DNA from: Stenotrophomonas maltophilia
Lineage (GTDB): Bacteria > Pseudomonadota > Gammaproteobacteria > Xanthomonadales > Xanthomonadaceae
Reading direction: 5' to 3'
NCBI RefSeq assembly: GCF_002138415.1
Contig: NZ_CP015612.1
Coordinates: 2,644,001 to 2,708,000 of the forward strand
DNA: 64,000 bases
Position numbers and translations under genes: made by a program. This document shows positions 1 to 7,039 of the stretch, piece after piece. The notes beneath the pieces were generated by a model. The model had not been told where the DNA came from and made no database searches. It was given only the letters and a program-made list of their open reading frames with translations. Every line of letters begins with the position of its first letter. The first letter of the stretch is position 1.

Positions 1-1644
1 GAATCGATCGACGTGGTGCGCGGTGGCGGCGCGGTGCGCTATGGGCCGCAGAACGTGGGCGGCATCATCAACTTCAGCACCCGTGCCATTCCCACCGGTG
101 CCGGCCTGCACGGCGAAGCCGGCGTGCGCTATACCGCCTACGACCATGGCGGCGGTGACAGCACCCAGTACAACGCCTTCCTCGGCGGCACCGGCGACAA
201 CGGCCTGGGCGCGGCCCTGCTGTATTCCGGCCAGGACGGCCGCGGCTGGCGCCAGGGCAGCGATGACCGCTTCAACGACCTGGCGCTGAAGTTTGCCTAT
301 TCCATCGACGAACAGCAGGAACTGCGCGCCAAGCTGTCCCACTACGATGTGCGCTCGCTGACGCCGGGCGGCCTGACCCGCGCCCAGTACGAGGCCGACC
401 CGTTCCAGAACACCCGCCCCACCGATTTCTGGAAGGGTCACCGCACCGGCATCGACCTGGGCTACACCAACACGCTGTCGGCCAACAGCGAGTTCGAGGT
501 GCTGGCCTATTACAACGAAAGCAGCCGTGCCAGCTCGCTGATCAACGCCGCCAATACCCAGCTGACCGTGCAGCCGCGCGACTACCGCGTGCTCGGCATC
601 GAGCCGCGCTACACCCAGCGCCTGCACTGGGGCGCCAGCGTGCACGACATCACCGCCGGCTACCGTTTCCTGCGCGAGCGCGGCAACGACCGCAGCTACA
701 CCGTCGCCCGCCGCACCGGCGCGGCCAGCACCACCACCCGCTTCGACAACGCCACCGACGCACATGCCTTCTACATCGACGACCGCATTGCGATCGGCCA
801 GTGGCGGGTCACCCCGGGCGTGCGCATGGAGTGGATCGACATGGACCGCCGCCAGGCGGGTGGCACGGCAACCTTCAGCAGCCGCAACGACAAGGCCCTG
901 CCCTCGCTCAACATCGCCTACCTGCTGACTCCGCAGCTGACCGTGTTCGGCAACTACACCACCTCGTTCGGGCCGGTGCAGAACATCCAGCTGAATTCGC
1001 AGACCGCCAGCAACCCGCTGAACCCGGAAATCGCCAGGACCACCGAACTCGGTGCGCGCTGGCAGGACGGCGCACTGCGCGCGGAAATAACCGTGTTCAA
1101 GATGCGCTTCGACAACCAGATCCTGCAGGTGCCGGGCATCACCCCGCCGACTTTCCAGAACATCGGCGCCACCGACCACAAGGGCGTGGAAAGCGCGCTT
1201 GAATACCATTTCAGCGAAGACAGCGCACTGGCCGGGTTGGAGCTGTACGCCAACTACACCTGGACCAAGGCGATCCAGCAGTCCGGTGACAACCGCGGCC
1301 TGGACGTGCCGTTCTACTCGCGCGACACCGACAGCATCGGCGCCCGCTACGCGCTGGCCGGCTGGACCTTCAACGTCTCCAGCACCCACCAGAGCGGCCA
1401 GTTCTCCGATGCCGCCAACACCTGGGAAGAAACCGCCGATGCGCGCGTGGGCCGTGTGCCGGGCGTGCGCCTGTGGAATGCACAGGTGGCCTGGCAGGTA
1501 CCGGGCCTGGGCGACAGCGAGATCGCGCTGGGCGTGAACAACCTGGCCGACAAGCGCTGGTATACCCGCAACGTCGATGGCAACGCCGGCCGCATGGTAG
1601 CCGCGCCGCGCACGTTCTACGTGCAGGGCCGCTACCGCTTCTGA
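1..1644 (+). CDS. TonB-dependent outer-membrane receptor, FecA-like, 5' truncated
   Basis: The reading frame is open from base 1, so the gene starts upstream of the window. The first visible residues (ESIDVVRGGGAVRYGPQNVG) are the end of the plug domain, where TonB receptors carry the conserved 'IEVvrGpgsvlYG' segment. The remaining ~540 residues alternate short polar loops with aromatic-rich strands, as in a 22-stranded barrel, and the protein ends in RYRF with the terminal aromatic residue used for outer-membrane insertion. The wording of the plug end and barrel resembles ferric-dicitrate (FecA) type receptors, so a siderophore or ferric-chelate substrate is likely, but the TonB box and ligand loops cannot be assessed from the fragment. 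The next gene begins 62 bases downstream on the same strand, with no clear terminator between them. Confidence 0.85.
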   Translation, partial: ESIDVVRGGGAVRYGPQNVGGIINFSTRAIPTGAGLHGEAGVRYTAYDHGGGDSTQYNAFLGGTGDNGLGAALLYSGQDGRGWRQGSDDRFNDLALKFAYSIDEQQELRAKLSHYDVRSLTPGGLTRAQYEADPFQNTRPTDFWKGHRTGIDLGYTNTLSANSEFEVLAYYNESSRASSLINAANTQLTVQPRDYRVLGIEPRYTQRLHWGASVHDITAGYRFLRERGNDRSYTVARRTGAASTTTRFDNATDAHAFYIDDRIAIGQWRVTPGVRMEWIDMDRRQAGGTATFSSRNDKALPSLNIAYLLTPQLTVFGNYTTSFGPVQNIQLNSQTASNPLNPEIARTTELGARWQDGALRAEITVFKMRFDNQILQVPGITPPTFQNIGATDHKGVESALEYHFSEDSALAGLELYANYTWTKAIQQSGDNRGLDVPFYSRDTDSIGARYALAGWTFNVSSTHQSGQFSDAANTWEETADARVGRVPGVRLWNAQVAWQVPGLGDSEIALGVNNLADKRWYTRNVDGNAGRMVAAPRTFYVQGRYRF

Positions 1645-1706
1645 GGCGGTAACCGCCCGATGCAGTGACGGTGGCGATCACGGTGGCGGCGTATCATGCC
1701 GCCACC

Positions 1707-3479
1707 ATGTCACTGCCTGTTTCGCCATCGCGCCTGCACTCGGCTTTCCAGGGCCTGCGCTTGCGGCTGCGCGGTAGTGACCTGTGGTTCATCGCACTGG
1801 CGCTGCTGGTCGGCCTGCTTGCCGGCTACCTGACCCTGCTGCAGTCCGGCATCGCACGCTGGCTGCAGCGCGCCCTGTACGGGCTGGACGAAGGCATGCG
1901 CCTGAGCTCCCTGCCCTCGCTGACCTGGACCGCGCTGCTGGTGCTGCCGCTCGGCGGGCTGCTGGTCGGGCTGGTCAGCCTGGCCGCGACCCGGCTCAAG
2001 CGGCCCCTGCTCGATGCGGTGGAAGCCAACGCCCTGCATGGCGGCCGCATGTCGATGCGCGACAACCTGATCGTGCTGACCCAGACCCTGCTGTCCAACG
2101 GCTGCGGCGCCTCGGTCGGGCTGGAGGCTTCCTATACGCAGATGGGAGCGGGCAGCGGCTCGCAGCTGGGCCGGGTGATGCGCCTGCGCCGCAATGATGT
2201 GCGCATCCTGGTCGGCGCCGGTGCCGCCGGTGCCATCGCCGCCGCCTTCGGTGCACCGCTGGCCGGTGCGTTCTATGCCTTCGAGATTGTCATCGGCGCT
2301 TACACCCCGGCCGCACTGGCGCCGGTGGCGGTCGCTGCACTGGCCGGCGCGTTCGTGGCCGACCAGGCCGGCATCGAGGCCTACCTGCTGCCTGCCGCCT
2401 CGACCATCGACGTGCGTGCGGCGGACTACGCCATTTATGGCTTGCTCGGCTGCTGCTGTGCGATGGTCGGCATCGCGGTGATGCGGCTGATCGCCTCGAT
2501 CGAGGGCACGGTCAAGCGCAGCCCATTGCCGTTGTGGGGCCGGCCGGTGGTCGGCGGCCTGCTGCTGATTCCGCTGGCACTGGCCAGCCCGCAGGTGCTG
2601 TCGTCCGGCCATGGCGCGCTGCACCTGGACCTGACCACGCATCTGCCGCTGATCTGGATCGGCGGGCTGCTGACCCTGAAGTGCCTGGCCTCGGGCATCT
2701 CGCTCGGGTTCGGTTTTCGTGGCGGCCTGTTCTTCGCCTCGTTGTTCATGGGCACCCTGGTCGGCGCCCTGTTTGCCGGCCTGCTGGCGATGGCCACCGG
2801 CGTACCGGTGATCGACGCCACCTCGGCCGCACTGGCCGGGATGGCGGCGCTGGCCGCCGCCGTGGTCGGTGCGCCAATGACCATGGCCATGCTGGTGCTG
2901 GAAGGCACCCACGACTTCCTGCTGACCAGCGTAGTGATGAGTGCCGTGCTGGTCTCCAGCACGCTGGTGCGGCAGTGGTTCGGCTATTCGTTCTCGACCT
3001 GGCGCATGCACCTGCGTGGCGAGACCATCAAGAGCGCACGCGATGTCGGCTGGGTGCAGAACCTCAATGCCGGCCGGCTGATGCGCAAAGGCGTGGCCAC
3101 CACGCCGGCCGACCTCGACGCCGCCGCGTTCCGCCAGCGCTTCCCGCTGGGCTCGGGCAGCCGGGTGATCCTGATCGACAGCGAGGGCCACTACGCCGGC
3201 ATCGTGCAGATTCCGCGCGTCTACGGCGACGGCGTGAAGCCGGAAACCATGATCGGCGAGCTGGCCGAGAACCGGGACGTGTCGCTGTCGCCAGCCGCCG
3301 ACGTGGTCAGCGTGATGCAGCGCTTCGACCAGACCCAGGCCGACGAACTGGCCGTGGTCGCCGCCGACGGCCAGGTGCTGGGCGTGGTTTCCGAAGCCTT
3401 CGTACGCAAGCGCTACGCCGAGGAACTGGACAAGCGCCAGCGCGAACTGATGGGCGAGCGCGTCGAGGACACCGACTGA
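1707..3479 (+). CDS. ClC-family chloride channel/antiporter with C-terminal CBS domains
   Basis: 590-residue membrane protein with about ten hydrophobic helices followed by a soluble C-terminus (from about residue 450) that looks like a CBS pair. ClC hallmarks are visible: NGCGASVGLEAS at residues 131-142, where E140 aligns with the gating glutamate of the GREGP motif, and FRGGLFFASLFMG further on, matching the GGxFxPxxxxG filter motif. The GREGP arginine, glycine and proline are replaced (GLEAS), so this belongs to a divergent subgroup; channel versus H+/Cl- exchange cannot be decided. ATG 1707 is preferred over an in-frame ATG at 1665: a TATCAT -10-like hexamer lies at 1692-1697, so the upstream ATG would precede the probable transcription start. 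The expected role is chloride or fluoride movement across the inner membrane. Confidence 0.85.
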   Translation: MSLPVSPSRLHSAFQGLRLRLRGSDLWFIALALLVGLLAGYLTLLQSGIARWLQRALYGLDEGMRLSSLPSLTWTALLVLPLGGLLVGLVSLAATRLKRPLLDAVEANALHGGRMSMRDNLIVLTQTLLSNGCGASVGLEASYTQMGAGSGSQLGRVMRLRRNDVRILVGAGAAGAIAAAFGAPLAGAFYAFEIVIGAYTPAALAPVAVAALAGAFVADQAGIEAYLLPAASTIDVRAADYAIYGLLGCCCAMVGIAVMRLIASIEGTVKRSPLPLWGRPVVGGLLLIPLALASPQVLSSGHGALHLDLTTHLPLIWIGGLLTLKCLASGISLGFGFRGGLFFASLFMGTLVGALFAGLLAMATGVPVIDATSAALAGMAALAAAVVGAPMTMAMLVLEGTHDFLLTSVVMSAVLVSSTLVRQWFGYSFSTWRMHLRGETIKSARDVGWVQNLNAGRLMRKGVATTPADLDAAAFRQRFPLGSGSRVILIDSEGHYAGIVQIPRVYGDGVKPETMIGELAENRDVSLSPAADVVSVMQRFDQTQADELAVVAADGQVLGVVSEAFVRKRYAEELDKRQRELMGERVEDTD

Positions 3480-3490
3480 TCCTGCAAAAA

Positions 3491-3579
3491 GGGGACGGAG
3501 GGGATTAAGTCGTTTCTGGCACGCTGGAAATCCACGCATCGCTTGGACCGCTGGAAATCCACGCATGGCGTGGATCTAC
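3491..3579. repeat. Composite repeat: GGGGACGG element, 18-bp direct repeat and SMAG palindrome
   Basis: Between the ClC and MgtC genes lie a single arm of the GGGGACGGAGGGGATTAAGT element (3491-3516), two identical copies of CGCTGGAAATCCACGCAT (3522-3539 and 3549-3566), and a SMAG palindrome (3557-3579) that reads GTAGATCCACGC... on the minus strand. The palindrome can fold over CACGCATGGCGTG. No gene is seen here. Confidence 0.8.
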
Positions 3580-3607
3580 TGTCACTTCGACCGGGTAGAC
3601 TCCGACC

Positions 3608-4324
3608 ATGCGCTTCATTGAAACCTTCCAGGCTGGCCCTTTCGCCGACACCGTGGTCAGCCTGCTGGCTGCCTTCGTGCTGGGCACGCTGATCGGCGCC
3701 GAGCGCCAGTACCGGCAACGCACCGCCGGCCTGCGCACCAACGTGCTGGTAGCTGTCGGCGCCGCTGCCTTCGTCGACCTGGGCATGCGCATCGCCGGCA
3801 GTGCCGAGGCGGTGCGGGTGATCTCCTACGTGGTCTCCGGCGTCGGCTTCCTCGGCGCCGGCGTGATCATGAAGGAAGGCATGAACGTGCGCGGCCTGAA
3901 CACCGCCGCCACCCTGTGGTGCTCGGCGGCGGTGGGCAGCTGCACCGGCGCGGACATGCTGGCCGAAGGCGTGCTGCTGACCGTGCTGATCATCGCCGGC
4001 AACACGCTGCTGCGGCCGCTGGTGAATGCGATCAACCGCATCCCGATCAACGAGGCGGCGACCGAAGCCACCTACGAAGTGCGCCTGAGCGTGGATGCCG
4101 AAGCCGTGCCGCGGGTGCGCGAGCGCCTGGTCGATGCGCTGGAAGCGGCGCAGTACCCGGTTGGTGATGTGCAGGTGGTCGAGCATGCGGATGCGCCCAC
4201 CGATGTGATCGCGGTGCTGGTCAGTACCGCCGTCAGTGCCGATGAGCTGGACGTGGTGCTGGCGCGGATGGAGCACGTGCCGGGCGTGCTGCACGCCACC
4301 TGGGAAGTCAGTACCCGCGATTGA
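3608..4324 (+). CDS. MgtC/SapB family membrane protein
   Basis: 238 residues. The N-terminal ~140 residues form the MgtC/SapB membrane domain: LGTLIGAERQYRQRTAGLRT near residues 25-45, then VGFLGAGVIMKEG and GLNTAATLWCSAAVG, all family hallmarks. Residues ~155-238 form a soluble ACT-like tail (ATYEVRLSVDAEAVPRVRERL). MgtC proteins act in the inner membrane and affect Mg2+ homeostasis and ATP synthase control during stress; the function here is inferred from family. A TAGACT -10-like hexamer ends only 6 bases before the ATG, so the mRNA may be leaderless; no Shine-Dalgarno sequence is visible. A second, shorter MgtC-family gene lies at 63196-63648. Confidence 0.88.
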   Translation: MRFIETFQAGPFADTVVSLLAAFVLGTLIGAERQYRQRTAGLRTNVLVAVGAAAFVDLGMRIAGSAEAVRVISYVVSGVGFLGAGVIMKEGMNVRGLNTAATLWCSAAVGSCTGADMLAEGVLLTVLIIAGNTLLRPLVNAINRIPINEAATEATYEVRLSVDAEAVPRVRERLVDALEAAQYPVGDVQVVEHADAPTDVIAVLVSTAVSADELDVVLARMEHVPGVLHATWEVSTRD

Positions 4325-4354
4325 GCGGGCACGCCATGCGTGGATGCGCTTCCC

Positions 4355-4759
4355 TCACCCAGCCATCCGCTGCTGCGCGCGCAGCAACTTGCGGAATGAA
4401 CCGCACTGCCGCGCATCCTGCGCTTCCGGGCAGGCCGCCGCGCGTTGCAGATGCCGGCGCACCCGCTGCAGTTGGGTGATCTGCCGCTGCAGTACCTCGG
4501 CCTGCGCCAGCAATGCTTCGCGATCCAGCGTAATGCATCCGCGCCGGGGCGGCAGCGACAACCCGATCTGCTGCAGCGACAACCCCGCCGCCTGGCCGAG
4601 GCCGATCAACGCCAGTCGTTCCAGCACCTGCTCGTCGTACTGCCGTCGCAGGCCGCGACGGCCCAGCGACTGCAACAACCCGAGCTGCTCGTAGTAACGC
4701 AGGGTCGAGGCCGGCACGCCGCTGCGCTTGACCACCTCGCCGATATCCAGTTCACGCAT
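4355..4759 (-). CDS. MerR-family transcriptional regulator
   Basis: 134 residues. The N-terminal winged helix-turn-helix is typical of the family (DIGEVVKRSGVPASTLRYYEQLGLL, residues 5-29, then RRQYDEQVLERLALIGLGQAAGLSLQQI). The middle is a coiled-coil dimerisation helix (residues ~80-108), and the short tail contains two cysteines (ACPEAQDARQCGSF), which could sense metal, thiol or redox state. It is divergent from the methyltransferase at 4823 with only 63 bases between the start codons, so it most likely regulates that gene and itself from the shared spacer. Confidence 0.88.
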   Translation of the reverse strand: MRELDIGEVVKRSGVPASTLRYYEQLGLLQSLGRRGLRRQYDEQVLERLALIGLGQAAGLSLQQIGLSLPPRRGCITLDREALLAQAEVLQRQITQLQRVRRHLQRAAACPEAQDARQCGSFRKLLRAQQRMAG

Positions 4760-4762
4760 GGG

Positions 4763-4797
4763 CTTGACCTCAAGTCGCCTTCAAGCATCAACCTATG
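4763..4797 (+). promoter_or_regulatory. MerR/SoxR-like operator and promoter
   Basis: The spacer contains TTGACC (4764-4769) as a -35, then CCTCAAGTCGCCTTCAAG, which has a left half identical to the SoxR-type CCTCAAG and a degenerate right half. Outer CTTGA/TCAAG half-sites sit 13 bases apart. A -10 candidate starts about 19 bases after the -35, the long spacing typical of promoters that MerR proteins activate by untwisting DNA. The promoter points towards the methyltransferase. Confidence 0.55.
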
Positions 4798-4822
4798 GGC
4801 AACTTCCCGGCAGGACAAGGCC

Positions 4823-5650
4823 ATGGCCAGTACATCCCCCGTTGATCAGAATGCGCTCTGGAATGGCCCTGGCGGCCAGATCTGGGTCGCCCAGCAGACC
4901 ATCCTCGATGGCCTGTTCCAGCCGATGGCCGACCTACTGGTGGCCGAGCTTCCGCAAACCGTCACGCACCTGCTCGATATCGGCTGTGGCACCGGCGCCA
5001 GCCTGCTGGCATCAGCCGCCGCTCGCCCTGCCGCGCACAGCACCGGCCTGGACATCTCCGCGCCGATGTTGGCTCTGGCTCGGCAGCGCGCTGAAACGGC
5101 GGGACTGGACGCGGACTTCATCGTCGCCGACGCGCAGCAGCATCCGCTGCCGTCCGCGCACTTCGACTGGATCCAGTCGCGGCTGGGTGTGATGTTCTTC
5201 GAGGATACCGGCGCGGCCTTCGCCAACCTGCACCGCGCCGCACGGCCCGGTGCCGGCCTGCGTTTCATCGCCTGGCGCAGCGCCGACGAGAACCCGTTCA
5301 TGACCACGGCTGAACGCGCGATCGGCGATGAACTCGATCTACCCCCACGCGCGCCAGGAGCACCCGGCCAGTTTGCCTTTGCCGATGGCCAGCGCGTGCA
5401 GCGCCTGTTGCAGGCCGCCGGCTGGAAGGATGTGGAGGTGATTGCGGTGGACCTTCCGTGTTCGATCGCGCGCGATGCGCTGCCGACCTACGTGGGAGAG
5501 CTGGGCCCATTGGGCTTGGCGCTGCGGAACCTGCCCGAAGAACGGGCCACCTCGCTCCGAAACACGGCGCTGGCGGCATTCAGCCCGTTCATCGAAGGCG
5601 ACCGGGTACGCGTGGATGCCGCCTGCTGGCTGGTGCGCGCCCGCGCCTAG
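4823..5650 (+). CDS. Class I SAM-dependent methyltransferase
   Basis: 275 residues. The SAM-binding motif I is LLDIGCGTGASLL at about residues 52-64, followed by an acidic residue at the end of strand 2 (LDISAPMLALARQRA) and motif IV-like HFDWIQSRLGVMFF. The order and the 'AFANLHRAARPGAGL' segment match UbiE/Methyltransf_11-type small-molecule methyltransferases. The substrate is unknown. ATG 4823 is chosen because the frame upstream overlaps the divergent MerR gene and the family fold begins shortly after this start (NALWNGPGGQIW). It is probably controlled by the adjacent MerR protein. It ends 6 bases before a strong palindromic repeat/terminator. Confidence 0.87.
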   Translation: MASTSPVDQNALWNGPGGQIWVAQQTILDGLFQPMADLLVAELPQTVTHLLDIGCGTGASLLASAAARPAAHSTGLDISAPMLALARQRAETAGLDADFIVADAQQHPLPSAHFDWIQSRLGVMFFEDTGAAFANLHRAARPGAGLRFIAWRSADENPFMTTAERAIGDELDLPPRAPGAPGQFAFADGQRVQRLLQAAGWKDVEVIAVDLPCSIARDALPTYVGELGPLGLALRNLPEERATSLRNTALAAFSPFIEGDRVRVDAACWLVRARA

Positions 5651-5656
5651 AAAAAA

Positions 5657-5724
5657 GGGGACGGAGGGGATTAAGTCGTTCTTGCCCAGGCTGCGCCGGA
5701 AACGACTTAATCCCCTCCGTCCCC
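5657..5724. terminator. 24-bp-arm palindrome, bidirectional terminator-like repeat
   Basis: Perfect 24-bp inverted arms (GGGGACGGAGGGGATTAAGT... at 5657-5680 and its complement at 5701-5724) enclose a 20-base loop. An A6 run precedes it and TTCTTC follows. It lies between convergent genes ending at 5650 and 5730. One arm of the same sequence occurs alone at 3491, so this is a dispersed repeat used as, or resembling, a bidirectional terminator. Confidence 0.75.
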
Positions 5725-5729
5725 TTCTT

Positions 5730-6032
5730 CTACAGCGCCTCGCCAGCGTCTGCCAGACGCGACTCGATCAGCGCATACCACTGCTGCAGCACGTCGATCA
5801 GCATGTCCAGTTCGGCGTCGGTGCGCTGCGCGCGGCCGCTGCGCAGGCAGGCCTGGGCTTCCTGCAGCTGGGCCAGGAACCCGGCCACGGTATCGGCCTG
5901 CAGGATCAACCCCGGCAGGCGCCGCCCGGGAATGCGCACCACCGCGTGGTTGCCAAGCTGGCCGTACACACTCAGTGTGGTTTCCGTCTTCATGGAAAGA
6001 GGCAGGAATTGGGCGTTCATCGCGTGCACCAT
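5730..6032 (-). CDS. Small DUF6959-like hypothetical protein
   Basis: Up to 100 residues. The central segment (NHAVVRIPGRRLPGLILQADTVAGFLAQL) resembles the DUF6959 pattern of a 'PGRRxPGxxxQgD' motif followed by a helical region rich in acidic residues (LQEAQACL...ELDMLIDVLQQWY). Three in-frame ATGs (6032, 6020, 5993) are possible, none with a convincing ribosome-binding site; the shortest gives 87 residues starting MKTETTLSVYG, which fits the family best. There is no signal peptide or membrane segment. Function unknown. The GC-rich spacer upstream (6033-6141) has no other gene. Confidence 0.6.
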   Translation of the reverse strand: MVHAMNAQFLPLSMKTETTLSVYGQLGNHAVVRIPGRRLPGLILQADTVAGFLAQLQEAQACLRSGRAQRTDAELDMLIDVLQQWYALIESRLADAGEAL

Positions 6033-6141
6033 GGAAAACCTGAGCCGCCGGCAGGCGTGATCAACGGGGGAGACGTAACCACGTCCTGCCGACGGTCAGG
6101 GGGGACTCGGGATGCCGGGGCCCTGCCCCGGCGCAGGAAAC

Positions 6142-6978
6142 TCAGCGTGGCTGCGCTACCCCGGCGATCTGCACCCGCCGGTTCGGTGCCAGGCAGGCGA
6201 TCAGTTCGCGACGATTGCGCTGGTCGCACTGCACGACAGGCTCCGCCGCGCCACGTCCTTCGGCACTGATGCTGGCAGCAGGCACTCCACCCTGCACAAG
6301 CGCCATGCGCACCGCTTCGGCACGTCGCTGCGACAGCGTCTGGTTATAGCTGGCACTGCCAATGCGATCGGTGTAGCCGGTCACCCGGATCGACTGCACC
6401 TGCGCGGCCTCGCGTACCTGCGCCAGGATGCCCTGCACCGCCTGCTGGCCTTCAGCGCTGAGTACCGCACTGTCGAAGCCGAACAACGCATCGGCGGACA
6501 ATCGCAGCGGCTGCTCCGGCAACGGTGCCGGTGCCGGTGGCGCCGGCGGCCGCGGCGGCTCCAGCACCGCCGCACATGATTCAGGCTTCCAGTAGCCGCC
6601 CTGGGCGATGCCCTTGTTGTCGAATCGCACCTGGAACTGGCAGGTGAAATACTCCGCGCCCTGCGCAGTGCGGAAGTTGAACAGGTAGTTCCACTCGCGC
6701 ACGCCCCACATGCCTTCGTTGAAGTGCGGCGTACCCAGCAGCGTGTACAGCTGGCGCTTGCTCATGCCCGGCGCGAAGCGGCGCAGGTCGGCGACGTCGG
6801 GATAGATGCCTTCCTTCAGCGAGGCCTTGGAGGCCTCCGGGAAGTGCACGGCGGTGGCTTCGGCAGGACCCTCGGCGGCCGGCGCATGGCTGCGGCAGGC
6901 GGCAAGCATTCCCATCCCCAAAGCCAGGCCCAGCATGGCGGCCATCTGGCCGCTACGGGCGACGCGATGCTGTTTCAT
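6142..6978 (-). CDS. OmpA-family lipoprotein with SmpA/BamE-like N-domain, probable adhesin partner (TpgA-like)
   Basis: 278 residues from ATG 6978, which has a GGGGGAA Shine-Dalgarno; the open frame extends upstream but without a better start. Residues 1-30 are a lipoprotein signal with lipobox LAAC. Residues ~45-125 (YPDVADLRRFAPGMSKRQLY, LLGTPHFNEGMWGVREWNY) match the SmpA/OmlA/BamE fold. A proline-rich linker leads to a C-terminal OmpA peptidoglycan-binding domain (LFGFDSAVLSAEGQQAV, RVTGYTDRIGSASYNQTLSQRRAEAV, NRRVQI). This architecture and its position 61 bases downstream of a trimeric autotransporter gene match TpgA, the partner of the AtaA adhesin in Acinetobacter. Inferred role: an outer-membrane lipoprotein tying the adhesin anchor to peptidoglycan or aiding its assembly. 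Confidence 0.85.
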   Translation of the reverse strand: MKQHRVARSGQMAAMLGLALGMGMLAACRSHAPAAEGPAEATAVHFPEASKASLKEGIYPDVADLRRFAPGMSKRQLYTLLGTPHFNEGMWGVREWNYLFNFRTAQGAEYFTCQFQVRFDNKGIAQGGYWKPESCAAVLEPPRPPAPPAPAPLPEQPLRLSADALFGFDSAVLSAEGQQAVQGILAQVREAAQVQSIRVTGYTDRIGSASYNQTLSQRRAEAVRMALVQGGVPAASISAEGRGAAEPVVQCDQRNRRELIACLAPNRRVQIAGVAQPR

Positions 6979-7039
6979 GTCATTCCCCCTTTGGACGTTT
7001 CCGCGCTGCCGGGCCGCGGTTGCGGCCCGGCGACGGCGA

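Noticed and set aside
1710..3566. 618-codon open frame opposite the ClC gene
   Set aside because: The His/Gln/Arg-rich translation has no domain; the ClC protein on the plus strand has clear motifs.
5657..5724. The 24-bp palindrome as a riboswitch or small RNA gene
   Set aside because: It is a simple inverted repeat between convergent genes, with a second partial copy elsewhere; a dispersed terminator-like repeat explains it better.
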